The position numbers and the translations under genes are program-made. Below are positions 7,562-14,879 of a stretch of 64,000 bases of DNA, piece by piece. The stretch spans positions 3,968,001-4,032,000 of the forward strand of contig CAWJDO010000002.1 in the NCBI GenBank assembly GCA_963841635.1, given 5' to 3'. This stretch comes from DASWZN01 sp963841635 (GTDB taxonomy: Bacteria; Acidobacteriota; Terriglobia; Bryobacterales; Bryobacteraceae). A model generated the notes under the pieces. The model was not told the DNA's origin and did no database searches. It saw nothing but the letters and a program-made list of their open reading frames with translations. Numbering within the stretch: position 1 is the stretch's first letter; each line of letters opens with the position of its first letter.

Positions 7562-8437
7562 TCAGCGCGGTTGCCGGCTGGCGAGCACATCCCTGACCTG
7601 GGGTGTGGACTGCCGCCCGGCCGCTTGAACGATCCTCTCGATTCGAGGGGCCCACTCCGCAATATCCGTCGCGTACGTGCCGAGAAAACTCCCGCCATCG
7701 TAGTTCGCAAAGGAGATCGCGATGTTGTTTCCCTCATTCGCCATCCTGACTTCAGGAGCTTCCTGTTCGTGTGTTATGTGAATTGCGGAACCGAGACTGA
7801 TGCGCTCGAGCCCAAGCCCGGCCTGCAGGCGAATCTGGAAATCCTGGTCCTCGAATCCCCAGCCGGTCAGAGCGGAGTTGCATCCTCCCGCCGATATGAA
7901 ATGGGACCGCTTCATCAGAACTAGGCCATTCAGAGATCTTCCCTTCAGACCATGCCAGAATTCAATTGTCGCCGTACGGCCGTTCGTGAACGTCAGCTCC
8001 GTTACCAAGCGCCGCCCTATTAGGGCGCCGAGCCCGCGAAGGATATCGGCGTGCGCCTCGGGCACGAGTTCTTCCGCGGTCCGCACCGTCACAAATGTGT
8101 TCAGCTTGAACGCCCGGCGGGCTTGCTCTATCAGTTCGCGGCTAAGGATCACGTCGGCATCCAACAGGAAGACTTCCTCAGTCCCGCTCGAATGGACCCC
8201 AATATTGAGACTGCAACATTTGTTGAAAACCGCTCCAGGCATGTCGACGACTACACAGTTCGGCGGAGACGTCCGGGCAAGTATCCCCTCCAAGTCCTCC
8301 AGCGATCCACCGCCATTTACAATGATCGTTTGGGCGCCAAGCGACGCGACCAGTTCACGGTTTTCCTGCAAGCTGATCTGCAAAGCTGGCCTGTTGCACC
8401 AGGGGATCACAAAGGTCAGGTCGTTCATAGCTGTCAC
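7562..8437 (-). CDS. GT2/GT7-like glycosyltransferase, last gene of the peptide cluster
   Basis: 291 residues from a GTG that overlaps the preceding stop (GTGA); an internal ATG three codons later is also possible. The N-terminus NDLTFVIPWCNRP is the opening strand of a GT-A fold, LLDADV (residues 91-96) supplies the metal-binding DxD, and GWGFEDQDF (192-200) matches the acceptor-side motif shared by galactosyltransferase-type GT7 and some GT2 enzymes. There are no membrane segments. Known peptide glycosyltransferases of glycocins, such as SunS, are also GT2-type, so modification of the cluster's small peptide is a reasonable inference. The 3' end abuts the rpoA remnant. Confidence 0.85.
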   Translation of the reverse strand: MTAMNDLTFVIPWCNRPALQISLQENRELVASLGAQTIIVNGGGSLEDLEGILARTSPPNCVVVDMPGAVFNKCCSLNIGVHSSGTEEVFLLDADVILSRELIEQARRAFKLNTFVTVRTAEELVPEAHADILRGLGALIGRRLVTELTFTNGRTATIEFWHGLKGRSLNGLVLMKRSHFISAGGCNSALTGWGFEDQDFQIRLQAGLGLERISLGSAIHITHEQEAPEVRMANEGNNIAISFANYDGGSFLGTYATDIAEWAPRIERIVQAAGRQSTPQVRDVLASRQPR

Positions 8438-10230
8438 CCCTCACAGTCCACGGATAAGCGCATTCCTTTTCGCCGGAGTTCGACGCTGCATTCGAATAGA
8501 GCGGGCCAATGCTCCACCAGCGCCCCGACCTTGGCGACCAATCCCCGTGCACACGCGAGCGCTTCGGCGGGCTGCCTTCCCGTGCGCAGTTCGTGGGGAG
8601 CGATGTAGTGTTGATCCTGGAGAGCGCAGAGGATTTGGCCTCGATGGAGCAACTCATCGATAAGAGCCACGTACCCGGCCGCCATGCCCAACACTGTTGG
8701 CCGAACGGCGCTCTGAAAATCCAGGTCTGAGAGAGCGCCAAGCAGCTTCAAGTGCCGTCCGACGCTCGCTAATCCATCCTGCGCGCGCGCGCCGCGGGGA
8801 ATCACCGGGCCGCACCCGATGGCCGCCGCGAGGATCGAGGCAAAGGCCGCGCATCCGGGCGTTCGCCAGATAAGGTCGTCATCCTCGTGCGTCCTAGCGG
8901 GCGCCGGCGCGTGTCTCGCCGCAAACGGGACGTGCGCGAACAAGCACCCTGGCATTGACCGCCGTGCGATCAAGCCGAATAGCGCGTCCTCGTTCCGGAA
9001 CATGGGCACAAAAGGCGGCAGCATCGTGCGCGCATCCAGGCCCATGAGGGTGGCCGTGCTAAAGACGCCGTCAGTGACTACCGGCCGCCGCATCACGCGC
9101 ATGACCTGCCTGAACTTGCATGCATCGCGATAGGTCCGCTCGGAGGAGTGCAGTCGGGTCCGCGAGGCCCCGCGCAGAACCAGGTGGACGTGAGGTTTAT
9201 CGTATGCGTTGTCGCCTAGTATTCCGGTGTAGCTGGCGACCACGCGCCCAGACCCAAAGTGGATGCAGGCGGATGCAGCCGGAATCCCATTCGCACCGGC
9301 TTCGGAGGACGGCGCGGCGCATTGCCAGCCGTATTTTCCGAGAAAGCGCTCATGAAGCGAAAACAGATCGACCTCGGCAGGGGCATGCTCAGCCAGTGCC
9401 TCCTCGTGCGTCGGATAAAACCAGAGGTCGAGCAGTTCCTCGTCGTTGCGGAATGCCGGGTGTTCGTGGGCCTCCGGGGCCGCGCTCAGACGGCAAACCA
9501 CGTCGTCGTCGGTGCTGAGAAATGGCTCCCCGGCGCATTCCAGGAGCAAGCTGTTCCGGTTGGCGCCCATGGTGCCGGGAATGCCCTCGGGACCGGAGAG
9601 CGCAAATCGAACAACATCTCCTGGCACGCCCGACTCCTGCTCCAGGCGGCTTGCGAAGGCCTCCTTCTCCGCCTGGCCGGCATAACGAATTCGCAGGCCT
9701 AGCTTTCGGCCGAGCGACCCTGCCAAGGCGCGATTTTCTCGCCGGCGGGACTCCTCTCGGGAGTCGTCGGCGACAACGTATTCGATCCCGCGCCCGTAGC
9801 GGCTCGCGTTCTCGTAGAAGCTGCCAAGACAGCGTTCCAGCAGACCCGGCCTGTCGCAGGTCACAACTCCCAGCGTCTCAATCTTGACCGGGGCGTCCTC
9901 CGGCGGCCGTCTGGCCGCCCACACCTCATCGGGGCTGACGAGAAGGCTGTGCGCGGCCATCTCGGCTAGAACTTCCTCGATCTTCGCGATGCCAGGCGTG
10001 AGAGCACTCGATTCTTCGTCCGGCGCTGTCGAATATGCGCTAGCGATTGCCCGCGCGTGCTCGGAGAGGGACCGCCAGGCATCGCAGCTTTGCAGAATCC
10101 CACCCGCCTCCGCGGGAAGAACCATCACGGCCCCGTTATCGTTGCGGTAGACAATTTCGCAGCTTGGCCCGGCGGCGATTCTTGCGATTTCCGCGCAGGA
10201 GTGGACGGTGCCGTTCCCTACGATGCCCAC
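8434..10230 (-). CDS. PqqD/RRE-like domain fused to a GT-A glycosyltransferase
   Basis: I chose GTG 10230, with GGGAG eight bases upstream and a 13-base overlap with the permease gene, giving 598 residues; a longer TTG start would overlap the permease by over 120 bases. Residues ~25-105 look like a PqqD-type peptide-recognition domain: GAVMVLPAEAGGILQSCD, then WRSLSEHA, then a helix ending in HSLLV. Residues ~115-330 are a GT-A domain (LGVVTCDRPGLLERCL, VVADDS, GANRNSLLLECAG) with the metal-site cluster STDDDV at 239-244. The rest (~340-598) is unassigned. An RRE on a glycosyltransferase would position a leader peptide for glycosylation. The RRE call is by eye. Confidence 0.7.
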   Translation of the reverse strand: MGIVGNGTVHSCAEIARIAAGPSCEIVYRNDNGAVMVLPAEAGGILQSCDAWRSLSEHARAIASAYSTAPDEESSALTPGIAKIEEVLAEMAAHSLLVSPDEVWAARRPPEDAPVKIETLGVVTCDRPGLLERCLGSFYENASRYGRGIEYVVADDSREESRRRENRALAGSLGRKLGLRIRYAGQAEKEAFASRLEQESGVPGDVVRFALSGPEGIPGTMGANRNSLLLECAGEPFLSTDDDVVCRLSAAPEAHEHPAFRNDEELLDLWFYPTHEEALAEHAPAEVDLFSLHERFLGKYGWQCAAPSSEAGANGIPAASACIHFGSGRVVASYTGILGDNAYDKPHVHLVLRGASRTRLHSSERTYRDACKFRQVMRVMRRPVVTDGVFSTATLMGLDARTMLPPFVPMFRNEDALFGLIARRSMPGCLFAHVPFAARHAPAPARTHEDDDLIWRTPGCAAFASILAAAIGCGPVIPRGARAQDGLASVGRHLKLLGALSDLDFQSAVRPTVLGMAAGYVALIDELLHRGQILCALQDQHYIAPHELRTGRQPAEALACARGLVAKVGALVEHWPALFECSVELRRKGMRLSVDCEG

Positions 10231-10868
10231 GCCGGAGTCTCCCGCCTGGAAACGAGAATTGCGGTCATGCAGAACGTACCGGCGTACAGGACTAGAGACA
10301 AAGCGAGGATGCCTGGAACCCCGGAGAATAGAGGGATCGCCCAAGCCGGCATAGCGCCCGGTCCCAGGGCACCACCGACCACAGTGGCGGCCAGGACCAC
10401 CATGAGCGGCCCCATCAGGCCCGCCTTGGTGCTCAACAACAACCGGGAGCCGAGCAACGTCCCGCCAAACACCTGTATGAGCGCTGAGTAACGCACAATC
10501 TCGACCGGGTACCGCCTAAACCATTCCGGCCCAACGATCGCCGTCGCAATTAGGAGAAGACCCCAGTGCATACCAAGGTACACGGTGAACTTCGAGCCGA
10601 CGATATGCCAATCGGACAACGGTAGCGTCCGAAGCCAGAGAATCGTGCGGTGCGCGCGCTCCTGGATGACCAGCCATTCGCTGAACAGGATGCTCGCCAT
10701 GAAGACCATGGTGAGATGGAACTGAAGCAGCACCATTTCATCCCGCGGAGGATGGGCACTGTGGGCCAGCACGAGCTTCATCCCCAGCACCATCACAGCC
10801 AAGCCTGCGCAGGCCAGGAAAAAGTGCTTCCAATGCAGCCACACGTCCTTCTGAAGGAGTGCTCTCAT
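10218..10868 (-). CDS. ABC-2 type transporter permease
   Basis: 216 residues with about six hydrophobic segments. It begins MRALLQKDVWLHWKHF, a cytosolic start typical of ABC-2 permeases, and has the conserved stretch RTLPLSDWHIVGSKF between the second and third segments. Its ATG overlaps the ATPase stop (ATGA) and its own end overlaps the RRE-glycosyltransferase start. With the ATPase it would form an exporter for the small peptide or a self-protection pump; the sequence does not say which. Confidence 0.8.
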   Translation of the reverse strand: MRALLQKDVWLHWKHFFLACAGLAVMVLGMKLVLAHSAHPPRDEMVLLQFHLTMVFMASILFSEWLVIQERAHRTILWLRTLPLSDWHIVGSKFTVYLGMHWGLLLIATAIVGPEWFRRYPVEIVRYSALIQVFGGTLLGSRLLLSTKAGLMGPLMVVLAATVVGGALGPGAMPAWAIPLFSGVPGILALSLVLYAGTFCMTAILVSRRETPAWAS

Positions 10869-11743
10869 AACCCACGCCCGTCCCCTTGCCGCCGCCCCAG
10901 CGCGAAGTAGACTTCCCGCAGCGACGCCGCGCGCGAGGCCGCTCTTTCCAGAGCAGCGCGAACCGCCGCCGGCAAGCGGCTACGGTCGAGGACGATGATC
11001 TCGGCCTCGTCTGGCAGCGACGTGGCGACTAGAACACCGTCGAATTCACGAAGACTGTCCGCCAAGCTCGGCTCCACAGTATACACTCGCATCTGATTGA
11101 TTCGTTCGATGGATGACTGAAACCGAATCTGCCCGTCCCGCAGCACCATGACCTCGTCCGCGGCCAGTTCGATGTCCTCAAACAGGTGGGAGGATACAAC
11201 CAGGCAAACACCGTAATCGACGACCAGCGCTCGGAGATGCAATTGCAGCTCACGCCTGGATTCGGGGTCGAGTCCGGACGTGGGCTCGTCCAGCAAAAGC
11301 AGGTCAGCCCGGTGCGATATTCCCACCAGAAGAGCGAGCTTCGTGCGCATTCCTTTGGAAAGCGCCCCAACCTGCTGGCTACTCTCCAATTGGAGCCTGC
11401 CCTGCCACTCGCGAGCAAGGTCGCGATTCCACCTGCCGAATACTGCTTGGCCAAAGCGGAGGGTCTGGGCAACGGTTAGTTCGTCGTACAGATTGGGCAC
11501 CTCGGGCACGTAGGCGATGGATCCCCGGAGCCGCCAGTTTGAAGCCGTAATCGCCACGCCCTGCCAGCGCGCTTCCCCGTCGTGATGGAGTTGCCCGGAC
11601 ACGCTGCCAAGCAGCGTCGTCTTTCCAGCACCGTTCGGCCCCAATAGCCCGTACGCGCGGCCCGAGGCGAACGTCAGCGTAAGCGGACCGAGCGAAAACC
11701 CGGGATAGCTCTTGCTCAAATGATCCAGTGCTAGGTCGGACAT
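10865..11743 (-). CDS. ABC transporter ATP-binding protein
   Basis: 292 residues. Walker A is GPNGAGKT (35-42), the signature is LSKGM (128-132), Walker B with catalytic Glu is LLLLDEP (148-154), and the switch His is in SSHLFED (H186). The architecture is that of the BcrA/CcmA-like group that pairs with ABC-2 permeases, often in bacteriocin immunity or export. The C-terminal ~70 residues form an accessory domain. It overlaps the permease start by four bases and follows the SpoIIM-like gene after 35 bases. Confidence 0.93.
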   Translation of the reverse strand: MSDLALDHLSKSYPGFSLGPLTLTFASGRAYGLLGPNGAGKTTLLGSVSGQLHHDGEARWQGVAITASNWRLRGSIAYVPEVPNLYDELTVAQTLRFGQAVFGRWNRDLAREWQGRLQLESSQQVGALSKGMRTKLALLVGISHRADLLLLDEPTSGLDPESRRELQLHLRALVVDYGVCLVVSSHLFEDIELAADEVMVLRDGQIRFQSSIERINQMRVYTVEPSLADSLREFDGVLVATSLPDEAEIIVLDRSRLPAAVRAALERAASRAASLREVYFALGRRQGDGRGL

Positions 11744-11778
11744 AGAAGTTAGAAGTTAGCGTGCAACAACGATCATAC

Positions 11779-12336
11779 TCAACGGAGCGCTGAGGCGCGC
11801 ACCCATTTGCTAAGGACCTCCAGCGCGGCCACTGGAACCAGGAGCACCGCCGCTACGGCGTAGCGCCAGACCCACGCGCGCCATTCGAAAGTTGTCTTCA
11901 ACACAAGGCTGCGCGCGCCAGAGTACGCTGCCCCTTGAACGGCGGCGGACCCCAAAGTGAAGACCGCCAGCTCCAAGGGTCCGTGGATAAAGATGTAGGC
12001 TAGATCCGTACCGCTTCCCCGCATAATCGCCACGCAGTCCGATCCGAATCGAAACCAGTTCGACAGAACCACCAGGTTTCCATAAACTCCAAGGACCGGA
12101 AGTCCGAGAACCATCGAGACCAGCACCCGTTCGTTCGTCGCCAGTATGGCAAAGTAGTCCGCCGCCAAGGGCGATGCGAGGGGAGCAGGCGGGACCAGCC
12201 GCGCGCCGTTGACGCCCGCCACAATGGCTCCCGTTACCAGCCCACACAGGCCGATCAGGAAGTTTAGTCGTAGCACCGTTACCCCCTGCAGCCACAGCCA
12301 CACGCCATCGGCCTTCTCACCTGCGCAGGAGCTCAT
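11779..12336 (-). CDS. SpoIIM/DUF95-like membrane protein
   Basis: 185 residues with about four to five membrane segments. The family fingerprint is visible: a first helix followed by VNG, a middle stretch GVYGNLVVLSNW, then FIHGPLELAVFTLGSAA (the conserved HG-x-LE motif) and a last helix ending AALEVL. Proteins of this family occur in sporulation (SpoIIM) and also in circular bacteriocin clusters (the DUF95 proteins of the AS-48 and carnocyclin systems), where they are needed for maturation or export. Here it is coupled by ATGA to the Yip1-like gene, so a role in processing or exporting the cluster's peptide is inferred. Confidence 0.72.
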   Translation of the reverse strand: MSSCAGEKADGVWLWLQGVTVLRLNFLIGLCGLVTGAIVAGVNGARLVPPAPLASPLAADYFAILATNERVLVSMVLGLPVLGVYGNLVVLSNWFRFGSDCVAIMRGSGTDLAYIFIHGPLELAVFTLGSAAVQGAAYSGARSLVLKTTFEWRAWVWRYAVAAVLLVPVAALEVLSKWVRASALR

Positions 12337-12995
12337 ACGTAGGCCGCCGGAAGGAGGAAGAAAAACCCGTACAACAAGATGGCGTAGCTTATAGCTCGTA
12401 TCCGCGTGAGCTTTGCCAGGGAGGCAAGACAGGCTACCATCAAGCCCATCAGCCAGGCCTGAAAGTAGTATTGGGACACCTTCGTGAAGACAAGCGGCAA
12501 CGAAGTCTTAATCTCCAGCACATATTGGTCCACCTGAGCGCGGATTAGCCCCTCGTCGCGTACGCTCCCCAAGCTGAGAGGAGGCGGCTGAAACGCCAGC
12601 GCGATGACCAGCAGAGCCAGCAGCCATGGGATCTGTGAATAAAACGCGTAGCCCGTTAAATCGAAAAGGCGACGGTGACATCCGGAGTCGTTACCAAACA
12701 CTATATCCACACAAATCAGAAACAATGCCGAGGCGACCCACGTCATTAAGTAGGAGGCGGACCCGGCTACGGAGAAGAAGTACCAAATCGACTTCATCGC
12801 CGTCACCTGGTATCCCAGTGCCTCAAGGCCCCCCATCACGGGAGCGGACGTCTTCCTCGTAATTATAAAATACGCCGTGGCGTGCATCACAACGCACGCG
12901 CACGGCGCGGCACCGGCATACAACCAGTTTGCGGGCTTCGCAAGCTGTCGCCGAAAGAAAACCAACGGCCGCAATAGCAGATCTAGTGCTCCCAT
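12333..12995 (-). CDS. Yip1-like polytopic membrane protein
   Basis: 220 residues with about five membrane segments. The N-terminus ALDLLLRPLVFFRRQL is a short amphipathic stretch like the one that opens Yip1-domain proteins, and RLFDLTGYAFYSQIPWLLAL resembles the Yip1 core. It contains Cys residues (ACVV, FLICVD, SGCHRRLFD) but no catalytic motif. It starts 39 bases after the small peptide gene and overlaps the SpoIIM-like gene. Immunity or membrane assembly for the peptide are possible roles; neither is shown. Confidence 0.6.
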   Translation of the reverse strand: MGALDLLLRPLVFFRRQLAKPANWLYAGAAPCACVVMHATAYFIITRKTSAPVMGGLEALGYQVTAMKSIWYFFSVAGSASYLMTWVASALFLICVDIVFGNDSGCHRRLFDLTGYAFYSQIPWLLALLVIALAFQPPPLSLGSVRDEGLIRAQVDQYVLEIKTSLPLVFTKVSQYYFQAWLMGLMVACLASLAKLTRIRAISYAILLYGFFFLLPAAYV

Positions 12996-13034
12996 GGCGC
13001 GCCTTGTCTTTAGCGGCCAGTTTGAATCCTGGAG

Positions 13035-13298
13035 CTAGGCGCCAGCCGCAACACCACAGGCTGCTCCTCCGACGCCCCCGATCGGCGTGCACACAACCGC
13101 TGCGCCGACGGTCATTGCAAAAGCCCACCACCCGGACATTCCGACCGCGGCGGCGTACTGCGGCGCTCCAACCGTGGAGTGGATTGCCTGCGGCTGCCGG
13201 ACGTGGTCTGAGGCCATCGCGCCACGATGTGCCACCAAGTTAGTGGCGAGCGGAAGCGCGAGAAGTGCGGCGAGAGCCAGTTTCTTTCTGTCGTCCAT
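13035..13298 (-). CDS. Small secreted Gly/Ala-rich two-Cys peptide, candidate precursor
   Basis: 87 residues, ATG 13298 with a strong AAAGGAG site. Residues 1-29 form a Sec-type signal (DDRKK, then a hydrophobic core, then GAMA with A27 and A29 at -3/-1). The predicted mature part of 58 residues has a Gln/His/Pro-containing start, SGWWAFAMTV, and an almost purely small-residue end, VVCTPIGGVGGAACGVAAGA, with Cys70 and Cys81 ten residues apart. This resembles class II or circular bacteriocin cores more than a housekeeping protein. It is the first gene of a seven-gene operon with two glycosyltransferases and an exporter. There is no double-glycine leader. No close family is recognised. Confidence 0.75.
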   Translation of the reverse strand: MDDRKKLALAALLALPLATNLVAHRGAMASDHVRQPQAIHSTVGAPQYAAAVGMSGWWAFAMTVGAAVVCTPIGGVGGAACGVAAGA

Positions 13299-13349
13299 GC
13301 ACTTTTCTCCTTTATGTGGTTAACTCTCTTTCGAACAAAACCAAAACGG

Positions 13350-13367
13350 AAAACTCCTCGGAGTTTG
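13350..13367. promoter_or_regulatory. Palindrome ahead of the peptide operon, candidate operator
   Basis: The dyad AAACTCC-TC-GGAGTTT (13351-13366) lies about 52 bases upstream of the peptide start, in the 90-bp AT-rich leader between the gene and the IS4 end at 13389. A TAGTAT hexamer lies just upstream of it on the minus strand, near 13374, and could be a -10. A regulator binding site or an attenuator hairpin are both possible. Confidence 0.45.
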
Positions 13368-13388
13368 TCCGATACTATCAGTCTACGG

Positions 13389-14879
13389 CCACTCCCGTGC
13401 AAATTAGCTTCGAGCCACGGGCGTGAGGTGTAGCGAGACGGCGGGGCGTCCAGTCTGGTAGTGTGGCTCAGGTTTCCGCAAGAAACTGAGTTCAACTACC
13501 AAGGAGCCACCCCGCCATGAATCGAGTATGCAGCATTTTCAGCCAGCTTTTGCAGTTCTTCCCGCGCCTGGAGTTTCAGGCGCTGGTGCGTGAGCACCAC
13601 GCCGAGCGCCATGCCCGCGGATTCACCTGCTGGCAGCAGTTCGTGGCGATGTTGTTTTGCCAACTCGCTTACGCTCAGAGCCTGCGGGAGATCTGTGGGG
13701 GGCTGGCCGCGTTGGAGGGCAAGTTGCGCCATCTCGGCATCGCCGACTGCCCCAAGGTCACCACGCTTTCCTACGCCAACGCCCACCGGCCTTGGGAGTT
13801 GTACCGGGCGATCTTCGATCAGACGTTGGCCCGCTGCCAAGCGGAGGCGGCCTTGCGCACCCGGCGCAAGTTCCGCTTCAAGCACAAGCTCCTGAGCCTC
13901 GACTCCAGCATGGTGGAACTGTGCGCCGAGAGCTTCGACTGGGCGCGCTATAAGAAGACCAAGGGCGCGCTGAAGCTGCACCTGGTGCTGGACCACGACG
14001 GCTGCCTGCCCTGCTATGCCGTCATCACCGAGGGCCGGCGGGCCGATGTCACCGAGGCCCGCAAGATCCACTTCGCGCCCGGCACCATCGTGGTATTCGA
14101 CCGCGGCTACCCGGACTACGACTGGTGGCTGGAACTGACCCGCTCGCATGTCGATTTCGTCACCCGGCTCAAGGACAACGCCTTGTACGGAGTGGCGGAG
14201 GAGCGGCCGGTGCCGGAGGGTTCCGACATCCTGCGCGACGAAGTGATCCTGCTGACCAGCCAGGAACAGGTCGGTCCCGAGGCCCGCCTGCGGCGCATCG
14301 AGGTTTGGGTGGAAGAGAAACAGGAGACCCTGGTGTTCGTCACCAACAACCTGCGCCTGGCGGCCCGGACGATTGCCCGGATCTACAAAGAGCGCTGGCA
14401 GATAGAACTCTTCTTCAAGGCCCTGAAGCAGGGTCTGAAGGTCAAGACCTTTGTCGGCACCAGCGAGAACGCGGTGCAGATTCAGATCTGGACGGCGCTG
14501 ATTGCCATGCTGGTGTTGAAGTACCTGCAACTGAAGAGCACGTTCGCTTGGAGCCTGTCCAACCTGGTTGCCCTGCTGCGGCAACAACTGTTCGTGTACC
14601 GCGACCTGTGGACCTGGCTGAACGACCCCTGGCAGCCTCCACCACCTCTGGTGCCAGCCGAGCAACTGGCGCTGGCCCTGTAAACGGGACAGCAGAAAAG
14701 GCGGCTGCTACACAACATGCGGAGAAATATAGGAATGAGCGATCGCAATTTGGATAGCAGGAGGCGCCCCAGCGGGTAGCACTTTATCCCAGTGTCACGG
14801 CAACCAGGTTTCCGTCAGGAGGCCAATGCCGAGGTCATCCTCAATGGATGCAGTAGGGGCGAGAGGCAGGCAGCGCTAA
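13389..14879 (+). mobile_element. IS4-family insertion sequence, copy A, right end missing
   Basis: The left end is CCACTCCCGTGCAAATTAGC. The complete copy at 53772-55277 shows that the right end should finish ...GCTAATTTGCACAGCAGTGG, but here it stops after GCGCTAA at 14879, where the IS1634-type element begins. Apart from that, the copies seem identical except for one base after the transposase stop. The element lies 90 bp upstream of the peptide operon. No target duplication can be recognised because the right end is gone. Confidence 0.93.
13517..14683 (+). CDS. IS4-family DDE transposase (copy A)
   Basis: 388 residues starting MNRVCSIFSQLLQFFP. An N-terminal DUF4372-like region precedes the DDE catalytic domain; D residues sit in LLSLDSSMVEL and VVFDRGYPDYD, and the IS4 signature Y-(2)-R-(3)-E-(6)-K is seen as IYKERWQIELFFKALK. 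Full length and intact, identical to the product at 53983-55149, so it may still act on the complete copy in trans. This copy's own element lacks its right terminal repeat and is probably immobile. Confidence 0.95.
   Translation: MNRVCSIFSQLLQFFPRLEFQALVREHHAERHARGFTCWQQFVAMLFCQLAYAQSLREICGGLAALEGKLRHLGIADCPKVTTLSYANAHRPWELYRAIFDQTLARCQAEAALRTRRKFRFKHKLLSLDSSMVELCAESFDWARYKKTKGALKLHLVLDHDGCLPCYAVITEGRRADVTEARKIHFAPGTIVVFDRGYPDYDWWLELTRSHVDFVTRLKDNALYGVAEERPVPEGSDILRDEVILLTSQEQVGPEARLRRIEVWVEEKQETLVFVTNNLRLAARTIARIYKERWQIELFFKALKQGLKVKTFVGTSENAVQIQIWTALIAMLVLKYLQLKSTFAWSLSNLVALLRQQLFVYRDLWTWLNDPWQPPPPLVPAEQLALAL

Noticed and set aside
8434..10344. TTG start at 10344 for the RRE-glycosyltransferase
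   Set aside because: It would overlap the permease gene by more than 120 bases; the GTG at 10230 has a better ribosome binding site and only a 13-base overlap.
13112..13495. A 127-residue minus-strand frame overlapping the peptide gene
   Set aside because: It spans the IS boundary, has no ribosome binding site and no sequence features, while the overlapping 87-residue frame has a strong site and a signal peptide.
14125..14757. A second plus-strand frame inside IS4 copy A, repeated in copy B
   Set aside because: It is an out-of-frame shadow of the transposase and is duplicated only because the whole element is.
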